64,000 nucleotides of DNA from Liolophura sinensis (taxonomy: Eukaryota; Mollusca; Polyplacophora; Chitonida; Chitonidae): contig NC_088298.1 of the NCBI RefSeq assembly GCF_032854445.1, positions 9,475,504 to 9,539,503 on the forward strand, written 5' to 3'. The notes beneath the pieces are model-generated. The model was not told where the DNA came from. It worked only from the letters and a program-made list of their open reading frames with translations, and made no database searches. Below are positions 19,707 through 32,912 of this stretch, one piece after another (the stretch's first letter is position 1; each line of letters starts with the position of its first letter). The position numbers were made by a program, and so were the translations under genes.

Positions 19707-20065
19707 CTGTAAACACACAAACCATTTCTACTCCATCAATACAATTTTACAAGGTGTCCAGGTAATTACTTAAAAACTTAGACAAAATTAGTTAAACTTT
19801 TCGGAAAATGAATATTGTGTTACTACATGTATTCTAACAATGAAGGAAATTTTGTTACACTGAGGTAACAAAACCACAATAAAAAAATAATGTTAACTTT
19901 TATTTTGTAGAACAGGCTAGTCATTTAAAAAGTGTGCTGAAAGAAACAGTGTCAAGTAGCACAGTGTAAATAAGCCAGACAGGCAGCTGAAAAGATGTCA
20001 ACATGCTCACCATTTTGTATCATGAAGCACAGCCAAAAGCAGTCCCAACCATTGCCTCAACAATG

Positions 20066-20145
20066 ATTGAATGAATGAATGATTATGGCTTAACGCCACA
20101 TTGGCAATATTTCAGCCATATCGTGGCGAGAACAGGACACGGTTC
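20066..20145 (+). mobile_element. SINE family 3 core
   Basis: A (GAAT)n run, then GATTATGGCTTAACGCCACA and CAATATTTCAGCCATATCGT ending GGCGAGAACA. Inverted relative to the copies at 19083 and 46790. The TTAACGCC...CATATCGTGGCG core resembles the cores of SINE families 1 and 2. Confidence 0.75.
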
Positions 20146-22944
20146 CTCAACAATGACAATGCACTCTTAAAAGTTTTGAAACAATTTCTTGATTTGATTT
20201 AAATATGTCGCCTTTACCGAATTAGGCAACACAGACAAAGGAGTTAAGACAGAGTTACGATGACCAATGGCATCCATTCTGTGTACACTGAATTGTGTTT
20301 ATGAGTACACGTACCATGTTCAACCCAGCCTAGGTGGGATGGAATGAATTTAAGAAAAACAGTGACATCATCCATTCTCATTCTACTTTTGAGGACGGGA
20401 GTGCTCAGTCATATAATACTTATATCAAAACCTGTCTCATTATAAATAGTATACTAAAAACAAATGACACTGCGATACGTGTACTGATAGGGTCTTAATC
20501 ACTGACACATCATTAACTTGAGTGCTTAAGAGTTGCTCAGCCCGACCAATACCACCGTGCATACATGATAAAGAGAATTCATCTCAGTCAAAGTATGTAG
20601 ACACATACTCTCTCCTAACCTCAACAGTCAAAAACCAGGAAAGACTAGGAATTGCAGAAAGGGCAGTTTTCAAGCCATCACAGTCTACGGTCATTCTGAC
20701 AAGGGCTGAACTTCTTGTACAATGTTAAAAAGGCTATACCAGAGTTTTTTTGTCAAAAAACAAATCCATATTCAGTAATCATATCAAATTGTCTATATTT
20801 ACCAAACACATCAAACTATTGCCTTTCCAGTAAATATCACACTCGCAACTGTATTATTTATATAATTAAAATGATTCTGAAGTTTAAAAAAAGATATATT
20901 TTGACCTGCTTTATGAATTTTGAGAACTGTTGTACCAATTTTGCGTGGCAGCAACGGCACAAGCAAAGATGATATTTTGTGATGGGTAATTACTTGGACT
21001 ACCCTGAGTCCTCAACAAATTAGACCAGTATGCCATTTGAAAGAATGATTAAGATTTTCAACACTAAAAATTTACTGTTTAGGCACATATGAACTTAATA
21101 GAAAGTGTACAATAACCTGTCCAAATCAGACCTCTCTTCTAACATGCCAAAAAACTTGCACAATGCAAGTGATCAAATTTGCTGAGGACTTAATAGGGTA
21201 TTCTCAAAATTAACAGCAAAAATGTAATTCAATTTGCGTTGATCATTTCTCCAGTACAGCCTCTTTAAGTGTCCATCTGTCTGTGGTCAGTGAAAACTGG
21301 GTTAATCCTTATATCAGATAGCATAGCTGTCTACTGCACAGCGGTCAAGGACCAGGCAAACATCAGCTGTACACAGGCTGTGGTCAGGTATTCACCTACC
21401 TGGGTAGAGCTATCTGTTAAACTGACCACAGGCATGGTCAGCATTGATTAGAGTCCCATGATGGTTCTATACTATAACCTTAAAGCATTGCAGTGTCCAG
21501 TACACGGTCTCTGCCCCACTGTGTTAAATTACACAGTTAAATAATTTCAAATGTGCAGGCTGTTTCCCCCACTTTTCCTGACCCAAAAGTCACATTTTTC
21601 CGAGCAACTCTGAATTATTTACACAAGCTTCAAGTAAATGTAAACTAATCTGATTTAATTTCTCATAAACACAGTTGTGCATCAAGCAATTCCATAGATG
21701 CTGTCGGAGATATTCCGCCAGGAGAAAGTCTGATTGCTGTATGTATACATTTACACTGTTTTCAAGTATAAATCTCTGGTGGGTTTCGTAGTTTATCTAT
21801 GCATTAGCCCATAGTATGAGTGCCAACCTGGTTCTCCATATCAGGGCAAAGTTTCCAGACCTAACCATAACAATCCTGATTTTCCAAGCTTTTCAAGAAT
21901 ACAAGACAACTCATTACTCACAATGGATTTTATAATTTCAACACAACCAATATCAGACAGCTTTCAAAACTACACATGTGCAGGTAAATTAAGGTAAAAG
22001 GAAAGACAAAAGAAACTTCTGAATTACACTTCTTTGCTGACTGGTTATTCAAAATTTCACATTCACTGCAATATTTGGAACTCCTTAAAAGGACAAAAAG
22101 AAAGGAAGAAAACATGAATGCAGAGCGAGAGTTTTTTTCAATGCCACATCAGATATTTTATATAAAAAAAAAGCCCAAGGCCACATTTTCAGCTAATACT
22201 TCCACACTTGGGTACAGGTTTTTACAGGTAAGTCCTTCAGGTAGATGTACATGTAGCTAAGGTGGTCACAATCTGTACAGGTACACAACACAGCTTACCT
22301 GACATTCCCTCGTTAACACCAGATTTATCTCCACCAAATAGGTGAAAAGTTGAACTGAGGAAATGAGAGTTAACGAAAGGTCAGCGTATTAGTGACCCCT
22401 GCAGCCAGAGAAACTATTAGTGAGCCTATGTCCACTCTAAGCTTGACCATGACTGGTCACTCCTACTGCTGGACACTTCTCTTATGCCATACTACAGCAT
22501 AGTGGGACTGACCACTGTTCAGTGGGCACTGGGTTTAATCTCTACTTGGTAACACATTTCCCTCAGTAAGGCCAACCTTACTCACAAATCCGTTTAACAA
22601 TCTGGTGTTTACTATAATAAGTAATACTGTAGACCTCTTTTTCTTCAACCAAATATCAGTACGATGTTAAACCCCACTCAACCAAATATCCCAGAGAAAA
22701 CCACCTACAGGTACTGACATGATGTTCCATATAATTTGATTAGGAACAGAATGAAAGGAATTCTTTTCTTCATTCTTAACTGAATATGCAAACCAAAACT
22801 TGGCATACCTACTACAAAAAGTTTAATTGCTTCCTTAATTAACAAGGAACCTACCCTAAAACGATACCAAATTCACTATACATGCCATGTTGATGAAGGC
22901 AAGTTTATCTCCAATAAAGTTTGTGCAAGGTCACATACCCTAAA

Positions 22945-23560
22945 TAACCTAAAATTTTGGCCACAAAAGTGCATTTTTAGAGATAAATAATTGTGCTTAA
23001 ATATTACATGTATTTTTGGGTGTTGAGGCTTACATTTTACCAGCAGGATAGCATCTTACCGTCCAAACTAACCATAAGGCTCCTTTCTGTAATCATCAGA
23101 ACTCTCAGAAACCGGAAAAATGAGCAAGTTTGTCACAGACGAAATTTAAGGTCATTTACAGTATAACACCACCATGAGCACCACAGTCACCAAGGCCATG
23201 AAAACGCTAGACTTTGCCAAATATGGGCGTTACCATTTCCACACGGTGTTGATTGACAGTTCAATAGACAAGGTTCAGTTGTGTGGAAGTTGGCTGAGCC
23301 AGTTCTTACTCTGTTCAACATAATGAGAGATTATTAACGTTTTAAGTGAACTACCCTACATCACCTAAAATCTTGCCCACAAAAGTGCATTTTCAGAAGC
23401 AAATAAATGTCACGAAATATTGTTTTTGGTGTTGAAACAGCAAAATATCATCCCATGTTCCAAGCAAACCTCAAAACACTTTTCTAAACTCAACAGAATC
23501 TCAGAACCAGGAAAATTGAATCAGTTAGTTATGGGCGAAATTTATGGTCATTCAGGGTAC
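22945..23560. repeat. Two copies of an old dispersed repeat
   Basis: Copies at 22945-23160 and 23345-23560 share CACAAAAGTGCATTTT, a GGTGTTGA segment, CAAAC-rich middle and a GGCGAAATTTATGGTCATT-like end. Further relatives occur at 41905-42075 and 61610-61830 and, inverted, at 32930-33115. No coding capacity; class unknown. Confidence 0.65.
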
Positions 23561-26500
23561 TCGACCATATTAGGCGACACTGTAAATGTATACGCGCAGG
23601 AAGATACGCAATATCTGCCAGTGGCTGGATATGAATCAGCGTATGTTTCCTGTAAACGTTTTCACGGAAAAGTATCAATGCATTGTTTTAATTTGCATTG
23701 ATGTCATAGCTCCCATGAGCCAATCAACAGCACCCTCTGTGGTCATGTGAGGAGACCGAGTAGTGGAGGTGTAAACAAACAGAATTTGGCATGATAGGCC
23801 TTGCACAGGCCTCATCCTATACTTCAGATTTGCAAAATATCCACCAACCCCCCACCACCCCACCCCGGTCACGCAAAACAATAAAATAATTTTAAAAAAA
23901 GAGAAGAATTTAGGAAACTTTCTTGAAAGTAACCACAATGTGTCTAGCCTTCAAATATCACAGTTCCATTGGGCTATAGTACATGTAAATACAACTATAG
24001 ATATATGCAAAAATCAGCATTTCACCCATTTAGCTCTATGCTGTTTATCACCCACTCTCACATACCGTATTTGCTCAACTTTTTCCCATATGAAAGAGCA
24101 ACTTTCAGTACAACTTTTGGTAATATTTTATTTATTTTATTATATGGTTTGATTGCCTAATTTCAGGGCTTCACCAAAAGTATAATTCTATCAGTCTACG
24201 CAAATAATGCCATCTGTATATGCCTTAATAAATACCTTCCTAGCATGTGAAGAGGTCAAAGAATTACAGACAATAGTCCCTGAAGTTCAAAACTATGGTG
24301 TGGGATCAACCAGAAACAAGACTGCTAATTGCTATGGCCTTGTTTCACCTCACACTCCATAGGTCAAATCTGCAAATGTTACATAACACCTGGTTGTTGC
24401 TGGCAGGTTGCCAGCAACTGACCACTGCCTCTCTAGACTGGCCATACAGCTAAAGGCTAGCCATGTGGACACGCACACCAGCCAGGCCTCCTTCGCAGGT
24501 ATGGTCAATAGAGCAAAGCAGGTAAATAACAGGTAGATCTAAAGAAAGGGCCATTAAATAGCTGGCAGAAACATGCCACAGGGGGTGTTGTATTTCATAA
24601 CAGACTGTCAGGGGAAAAGAAAATACCAGGTACACAGATAGATTGCACCTGAGGCCAAGGTAAAATCCCCAATAAAAACACCATGTACATTCCAACTGAA
24701 CAGACTATTTATAAAAAGATTTGGGACAAAATTTCAAGCAGTTCAAATTGAGGTGAATTTTTGCTATTGCTATATTTCACATAAAGTTGATCAAAAGTAA
24801 CACATTTTGCCTAATTCTGATTCAACCACCTTACAGGGCCACTTTACGAGTTTCTGGTAATGTTTGCTTAATTCCTAAACAGAAAAAACCCAAGCATTTG
24901 CACGAAATGTACCATTTTAAGGCCTTCATTAACTTTTTGAAGTCATTTTCATAAACAAAACTATAATATTTTATCATGCATCCCAGATATAATTACCCAT
25001 TACAAAATATCTTCATCTGTGCATACACATACATTACCATTTCACAACTGATGACAAGGTGCGTCAAATTTATCACAGGGGTTACTTTATAACTTAATAA
25101 TAATACCTTTACTCTCTGAGGGAGATCAACTAGTTCCTCGAGTCCCTCATACTTACACACATTCACACAGAAGGATATTACAAAGTAGACATATATCAGA
25201 TAGTTTGGATGAACCTGATATGAGATATCAGTATCGAGTTGGTGAGACAATGCTACTGTATATTCCTGGTTGGTTTTTTTTCTTCTTTTTTTTTTGTTTT
25301 TTGTTTGGCAGGGTCATCAGTGGAATTCTGGGGAGTAGGTAAAATAAAAACGCTGGAACTGTATGTTTTCATGTGTGGGTTTCTGAGGCTTTGAGCTGGC
25401 TTACTGTAATATTTTTAACATATTTACTGTAAAAGACATAAAATTTCGCCCATAAAATGACCCATCTGAACTGATTCTGAGAGGCCTAGTGATCTTAGAA
25501 AGGTGCTTTGTGGTTTGTTTGGAAAGTAAAACGGTGTGACCTATTTTCTCCCCTACTTTTTGTTTTCGTGACCTTCTAGATCAAATACGGCAAATTATTC
25601 ACTATGACCCACGAACAATATAGAAATTCTCCAGCCTTTTATAAGCAGGCACAATGACAAATGAACACTGCTGATTAAAAGGGCGTTTTAATCTAGTATA
25701 TCTACATTTAGTTTTACATTTTCATGTCACTTCAATTTTGCTCACTTGGTTGACTAACACTCACCTGAGCCCTTTTAACGAAACTTCTTAAGTTCAGTAA
25801 ATTGTTTGACTACATAGTATTTTGACTAAGTTCAACATGAAATGTGTCTCGAAAAAACTAATGTACAACACTACATAAGTAAAATATTATGTTACAAAAC
25901 ACACCTAAAAAGTTTCATGAAACCAGACCTGGATTCACAAATTTACATGTATTTGTTTATGTATTAATCTGATATTTCAATGTATTAAAACACACACCAA
26001 AATGACTATTTTGTGCAAGATGAAAAAAGTATCAAAAGTGCCAAACCCAACTAATTTGGGTTAAAATATTTTCATACATTAAGACACCAAAAAATATTGA
26101 TTTACATGAATATACCAAATTATTTTGTCAAATTATTAATTATAAATTTGTGTACAGTCAGTATATACAAACATAAGGAATTGCTTCAAAAAATGTAAGT
26201 CAAATATATCAGGTAATATTCCCCATAATTTCATCTTTTTTTAGGGTATGCTGTAATTTGGGCACCCTCTTTAAGAGTATCAGAATGCCGTACACACATG
26301 CATATCTGGTAGGATATGTTAAGCAACGCTATTTTTAGTCAATTACACTCCCTAAAATGTCTGCAAAGTCTCAAATGATAATGACCAGTGTGCACGCAAA
26401 GAACTTAAGTGGCTATTTTGCTCACCCAGAAAGCAGTAGGGTCTCTAATTAACTCCCCTTTGGGGAGGTCTTCGCACTAAACTGACCTGAAGTGATCCCA

Positions 26501-27537
26501 GACACTCTCCAGCAGATTAGATTTCTAGGTCAGCTGAGTACACTTAAGAGGCTATGTTTACCCGTTTGTGTACACAATCTAAAATACCTACATGTTTGCC
26601 CTTATTTGTCTACAACCTAAATGCAAATGAATATGTATTTTCACATGGAAAGCTTGGCCTAAAAGATCAACGTTCTTAACAGCTTTGTTCAAATGAGGTT
26701 AACAAGCATCTATGTTCTTTACATCTGTACAAATCTAGTTAATTTTTACCAAACAGTTTTGGATAATTTATCATTTTGAAATCACTTTTGACCAATCCAA
26801 GGTGAAACCCAAATATGGCACATGTATGTGAAAGCCAAATTTTATTTCACATTTTGGTGTTAGAGGTCTGAGCTTAAACTGTCCTTTTATGGTCAATTAA
26901 ATTTTATGCCATCTGCTCATAAATTGGAACAATATTTTTAAGAATTAAATAGGATCAACAAATATAAGTTCAGTTTAATTACGGACAAAATAAACCCTGT
27001 ATTTGACCTAAAGTTTGAAAAGTTTGCTGAATTCTCACTTTGTTCAGAGAGTCTATGCTTTTACACTATAGTACTAAGTTTAGTGCTGGATGAACAAGTT
27101 TAAGGGCCATAAAACTTGGCCACACTCTGGAGTTAGATCTGAGTGACCTGTATAATGGATCATAAACCTTATCCTCAGACCTGTGCTGGTCAATTCTGTA
27201 AACAAAGAAGACAAAACAAGGCTGGACAGGAAATTGCCCAAACAATGACCAGGGTACCCCAATACACTTGTGAAAACACCACACTAAAAAGGCAATAAAT
27301 GTCTCAGATGTCAAAGGGCTATGAAAGTTGTTTGTTCAAGAAAGAGTACAAAGTGAAAAAAAAACATATCATCCAAATAAATAGCGGTGGTAATGTTCTT
27401 GAGTGGTGCTGTACTGCACTGCAAGAGTTTTGTCCAAAATATACCACAAGGCTAAACGTACCGTCTAAAATTGAAATATTATTGAGGATTCTTGGTCTTT
27501 CATTCAAATCCCTGAACAATCTTGTGTAAGATATGAA

Positions 27538-27690
27538 AGATTTATTTATTTACTTCATTGGTGTTTTAGGCCGTACTCAAGAATATTTCATTTATACAAA
27601 GGCGGCCAGTATTATGGTGGGAGGAAACCCAGGCAGAGCTCGGGGGAAGCACACGACCATCTGCTGGCTGCTGAAGACCTTCCCACGTAC
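27538..27690 (-). mobile_element. SINE family 1, head missing
   Basis: TTTATTTATTTACTTCATTG, GCCGTACTCAAGAATATTTC, core CATTTATACAAAGGCGGCC, then GGTGGGAGGAAACCCAGGCA, ending at CTTCCCACGTACG. It lacks the tRNA-like part. Confidence 0.85.
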
Positions 27691-28009
27691 GATATGAAAA
27701 AGGTTATTAAAAAAAAATAGTACTGTTTTACTAAATCTAAAACTATTTAAATATAATCATTTAAAAAGTTTTAAAATAAATTCTAAATTTCACATTTCTC
27801 AAAAATTCCACATTATTTTACTACCATTTCTGCTAATAAGAATGTAAATTTTCCTGTCTACAAAGACATCTAGTGAGAACAGGACCCTCAAGTCCTTCAT
27901 AACTAAACAACAACAACTTCTCCTCTGACTACATACAGTGATACTGGACCATGAGTGATTACAACAAGATAAGTCATTCCAAAACATACAACATTTCTAC
28001 AACAAAACT

Positions 28010-30040
28010 ATGCAAATACATAGTTCTCCTCTGTCCACATACTAGACACTGAGTGACCACAAGACCATTCATAAACAACATTTTCATACCACTGGGAACG
28101 CACAGCCCTCCTCTGTCCACATACTGGACACTGAGTGACCACAAGACTATTCACAAACAACATTTTCATACCACTGGGAACGCACAGCCCTCCTCTGTCC
28201 ACATACTGGACACTGAGTGACCACAAGACCATTCATAAACAACATTTTCATACCACTGGGAACGCATAGCCCTCCTCTGTCCACATACTAGACACTGAGT
28301 GACCACAAGACCATTCATAAACAACATTTTCATACCACTGGGAACGCACAGCCCTCCTCTGTCCACATACTAGACACTGAGTGACCACAAGACCATTCAT
28401 AAACAACATTTTCATACCACTGGGAACGCACAGCCCTCCTCTGTCCACATACTAGACACTGAGTGACCACAAGACCATTCATAAACAACATTTTCATACC
28501 ACTGGGAACGCACAGCCCTCCTCTGTCCACATACTGGACACTGAGTGACCACAAGACCATTCATAAACAACATTTTCATACCACTGGGAACGCACAGCCC
28601 TCCTCTGTCCACATACTAGACACTGAGTGACCACAAGACCATTCATAAACAACATTTTCATACCACTGGGAACGCACAGCCCTCCTCTGTCCACATACTG
28701 GACACTGAGTGACCACAAGACCATTCACAAACAACATTTTCATACCACTGGGAACGCACAGCCCTCCTCTGTCCACATACTGGACACTGAGTGACCACAA
28801 GACTATTCACAAACAACATTTTCATACCACTGGGAACGCACAGCCCTCCTCTGTCCACATACTGGACACTGAGTGACCACAAGACCATTCACAAACAACA
28901 TTTTCATACCACTGGGAACGCACAGCCCTCCTCTGTCCACATACTAGACACTGAGTGACCACAAGACCATTCATAAACAACATTTTCATACCACTGGGAA
29001 CGCATAGCTCTCCTCTGTCCACATACTGGACACTGAGTGACCACAAGACTATTCATAAACAACATTTTCATACCACTGGGAACGCATAGTTCTCCTCTGT
29101 CCACATACTAGACACTGAGTGACCACAAGACCATTCATAAACAACATTTTCATACCACTGGGAACGCATAGCTCTCCTCTGTCCACATATCAGACACTGA
29201 GTGACCACAAGACCATTCATAAACAACATTTTAATACCACTGGGAACGCATAGCTCTCCTCTGTCCACATATTAGACACTGAGTGACCACAAGACGATTC
29301 ATAAACAACATTTTCATACCACTGGGAACGCACAGCCCTCCTCTGTCCACATACTAGACATTAAGTGACCACAAGACTATTCACAAAAATCATTTTCATA
29401 CCACTGGGAACGCATAGCTCTCCTCTGTCCACATACTGGACACTGAGTGACCACAAGACCATTCATAAACAACATTTTCATACCACTGGGAATGCATAGT
29501 TCTCCTCTGTCCACATATTAGACACTGAGTGACCACAAGACGATTCATAAACAACATTTTCATACCACTGGGAATGCATAGCTCTCCTCTGTCCACATAC
29601 TAGACACTGAGTGACCACAACACAATTCATAAACAACATTTTCATATCACTGGGAACGCACAGCCCTCCTCTGTCCACATACTAGACATTGAGTGACCAC
29701 AAGACTATTCACAAACAATATTTTCATAAAACTGGGAACACATAGTTCTCCTCTGTCCACATACTAGACACTGAGTGGCCACAAGACAATTCATAAACAA
29801 CATTTTCATACCACTGGGAAAGGCATACTTCTCCCGTGTCTACAAACTGGACATCGAGCGACCATAAGACGATTCATAAAAACCATTTTCATACCACTGG
29901 TAATGCAAAATTCTCCCCTCTCTACAAACTTGACACTGACTGACCACAAGAAAATTCATTAACATCATTTTCATACCATTGGGTACGCATACATCTAGCT
30001 CTCCCCTCTCCACAACTCGGACACAGACTGACCACAAGAC
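28010..30040. repeat. 82-bp minisatellite, about 24 units
   Basis: Unit of 82 bp with CACTGGGAACGCACAGCCCT, CTCTGTCCACATACTAGACA and CTGAGTGACCACAAGACC. The units from 28080 to about 29000 are nearly identical, while those beyond 29700 diverge strongly, so the left part is recently homogenised. 82 is not a multiple of 3, which creates a ladder of overlapping 65-76-codon frames shifted by 82 bp; these are artefacts. Confidence 0.95.
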
Positions 30041-31560
30041 TGGACACAGAAGATGATGACAAGACTACAACACAATTGTGTACAGACATTCTATCAGGAG
30101 ACCCGTTAGTCATTCATTCTGTCCACGTGTGGAACGAGTAGATTAAAGAAAATCAATCGTGTAGCGAGATGGGCATTCACATAGAGGGGGGGGAGGGGGG
30201 GGGGGGGGGGGCTGGGATTAAGAGGGCAGGGGAGATGTAGTGGGGTAGCAGAGAGGAGGGGAGAAGGGGACAAGGGTGGTAAGGTTGCAGTAAGAACACT
30301 GTAACTTGAGCTTAGATAATCAGTGACAAATGCACTTTGGGATTTCCCCCATGATGAGTATGCTGCATTTCTTCACAGACAATCATAAATCCCTCCCGGA
30401 GAAGAAAACAGCAGTTGCACCCAGAAGCAGTACAATTAACAGATGCGATACCGTAAATGTTTAAATAATTTTTTTCCATTTTTTTCTCCTTGGCCTGGAA
30501 ACGACTTTCTAACAAATTGTTCATTTTAAGTAGACAATGGTCTTTTTTAAAGGTTAGAAAAAGAGTGAATAATAAAAATTTCTTTGACTTAAAAGCTGAA
30601 AGTAAACTGAAAATTGTTACTGTCTTTAATTATGTTATTGTTCAATGGCAGATCAAGTTCTTTATTATTTCCATGGGTGCTGAGAATGCTTCAGTTAATC
30701 AATTAAACAGCAAAATCAATTAAACAGTAATCAAGTGAATAGTAGCCAGGTTGAGGGGTTAAGGACATTAAATGCAGGCTTGCTTACTTCAAAGTAAATG
30801 ATCACCAAAACAAACAAGTAGCAAACAAACTACCTGACAAAAAAATACAAAAAACAAACCCACAAAAAACTCGCAACAACAATGAATACTTTGTACAACG
30901 AGCACAGTGAAATTTGTTTACTTTGATATTTCAGAATTAATGGGGGTCTATTTGTCAAAAAATTAAACAAAAATAAAATCATAACAGCACCAATCTGGAG
31001 CTAGGAAACATTATAACCTGAATATAGTCATTTTCCTTTTTTTTTTTCATTTCCTTTCTTTTTTTTTTCCTTTTCTTTCTTTCAGGTTGGTTGACCATCT
31101 GGGCAACCATTATATTTTGTCCTAAACACAGATTTTTAACTGTCACAATTATTCAGGAGTTTACAGTAGCCAGAGATTCCAATCTCCACCCACCCAAAAA
31201 GGGCTTCTGTTTGGGGTAGAAGAGAACAAAGCCTGACCTGAATTCAACCAAACTAAGAATAATTACACTTCTGTTCCCCAGCTGATAACTAACAGCTCTG
31301 AAGCGGCAAAAAATGGAATTTGGATTCTGACAATTAACATGGTTTCCGAAATCTCCTCTACCCAAAAACAGGGTAGGGGTCGTGGAAGGGGTTCAGGTAG
31401 TTTAGTGGAAAGGGTTGTGGTAAATGGTAACTACATACTTAGAATAGAGGAATGCACAAACTGAATGATATGATCTTCAATCAGAGAAAGACTTGCACTT
31501 GCAGAGAACATGCACTTGAAATATTTTTAAATGCCCTTGTGCACAATACAGTAAAACTCA
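30041..31560. other. Non-coding, poly-G tract and poly-T tract
   Basis: A G-rich stretch at about 30184-30290 (including a run of about 20 G) borders the 82-bp array, and a T/C-rich tract lies at about 31035-31085. No gene recognised. Confidence 0.6.
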
Positions 31561-31564
31561 TACT

Positions 31565-31675
31565 TTGAATTTATTTATTATTAATTCATTTGATTGGCGT
31601 TTTACGTTATACTCAAGAATATTTCACTACTGATACGGCGGCCAGCATTGTGTGTCATGGGAGGAAACCACTTAA
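31565..31675 (-). mobile_element. SINE family 1 piece flanking a minisatellite
   Basis: TTTATTTATTATTAATTCAT tail, GATTGGCGTTTTACG, then the core TACGGCGGCCAGCATTGTG, ending at GGGAGGAAACCA. The SINE body stops where the 28-bp array begins. Confidence 0.85.
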
Positions 31676-31679
31676 ATGC

Positions 31680-31935
31680 ATGCATACATGTGCTCCATGA
31701 GGTACACATGCATACATGTGCTCCATGAGGTACACGTGCATACATGTGCTCCATGAGGTACACACACAAACATGTGCTCCATGAGGTACACATGCATACA
31801 TTTGCTCCATGAGGTACACACACAAACATGTGCTCCATGAGGTACACATACATACATGTGCTCCATGAGGTACACACACAAACATGTGCTCCATGAGGTA
31901 CACATGCATGCATGTACGTGCTCCATGAGGTACAC
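31680..31935. repeat. 28-bp minisatellite, about 9 units
   Basis: Repeats of GTGCTCCATGAGGTACACAT plus an alternating GCATACAT or ACACAAACAT part, period 28 bp. All three minus-strand frames stay open through it because the unit has no stops. It sits within or at the end of a SINE. Confidence 0.93.
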
Positions 31936-32380
31936 TCGGAACCACACAGAAAGTGACGGAGTCATGTTTTTACTTCCACTAATCAGTTTATATTGATTTG
32001 TTTGGTGTTGCCACAGGTTGACTACCAGGAAAAACTCAGTTTATTTATAATACAATTGGTGTTTTTTATTATGAGTTTGCTCAGGACTATTGCCATTTAC
32101 ACAATAATTGCTCTCTGATATATCTAATATGATTCTAAACATGAGCTTTGTATTACACGAGTAATTTCTAACATAATGAATGAATGAATGAATGATTTCA
32201 GTTTTTTTACATCATACTTTAACAATTTTTCAGTCATGTGATACACACCATACACTGTGACCTCTTGTGACCAATACCTACCGATGTGTGTCACATTTCA
32301 CCTAAACTTTAGCAGTTTTCAAATGACACAAACTGTTTGATTCCCATTCCCCCTTATAGAGTCACCAAAGAGCCTTTCTT

Positions 32381-32550
32381 GTGAGTGCTTGCTTGCTTGG
32401 GGTTTAACGTCGTACTTAACAATTTTTCAGTCATATGATGACGAAGGAATCCTTAGAGAGCAGGTAATGTGCCTCCTTGTTCCAGGAAGGGTTTCCACCT
32501 CTCTTTTACCTGGTGCTGCTTCACTGAGATGCCTGCCCGAGCCATTATAT
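32381..32550 (-). mobile_element. SINE family 2, head missing
   Basis: GTGAGTGCTTGCTTGCTTGG tail, GGTTTAACGTCGTACTTAAC, core TTTTTCAGTCATATGATGACG, then GAAGGAATCCTTAG and CTGCTTCACTGAGATG, ending at GAGCCATTATA. The closest full copy is 62482-62829. Confidence 0.85.
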
Positions 32551-32720
32551 TATTATTATTTCTTGTGAAGTGTGATTAATGTTCTATCAGAAAAATTGAC
32601 ATGTTGGCATCGAAAGTATCAATTTAAGGTCTCGGTGTGCCTCTGAAAGTGCATTTTTACATACTGGTACCAGACTTTAGGTGAAGTACTACAGCTGTGT
32701 CCTCTCATGCACCAATGAGA

Positions 32721-32912
32721 TCTATTTATTTATTTATTCATTTGACTTGTGTTTTACACCGTACTCTGGAATATTTCATTTATACAACAGCGGCCAACAT
32801 TATAGTCAGAGGAAACTGGACTGGGACCAGGATAGCTCCAATGACCGTTCGTAGGTTTATGTAGCTGTCAGACCTTCTGAACTCACAACCGCATTAGTGA
32901 GAGGCTAAGTAA
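32721..32912 (-). mobile_element. SINE family 1, truncated
   Basis: TTTATTTATTTATTCATTTG tail, CACCGTACTCTGGAATATTT, core TTTATACAACAGCGGCCAAC, ending in the ACCGCATTAGTGAGAGGCT region of the tRNA-like head. Confidence 0.8.

Larger units (their letters stand above)
19707..27530. other. Non-coding block, AT-rich, dispersed repeats
   Basis: No gene recognised on either strand. Contents: a SINE family 3 copy (20066-20145), two copies of an old dispersed repeat (22945-23160 and 23345-23560), further repeat pieces near 24110-24260 and 24770-24960, and a poly-T tract at about 25265-25305. Open frames of 60-93 codons have repeat-like or low-complexity translations. If the weaker 5' exon at 35.5 kb belongs to RAR, this block is intron. 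Confidence 0.55.

Noticed and set aside
28008-29678. Ladder of overlapping 65-76-codon minus frames
   Set aside because: Each is the same sequence shifted by 82 bp; the period is not a multiple of three, so no continuous protein exists.
31602-31965. Three overlapping minus-strand frames with YLMEHM/VPHGAH repeats
   Set aside because: All three frames are open through the 28-bp array because the unit lacks stops; they start in a SINE and have no domain.
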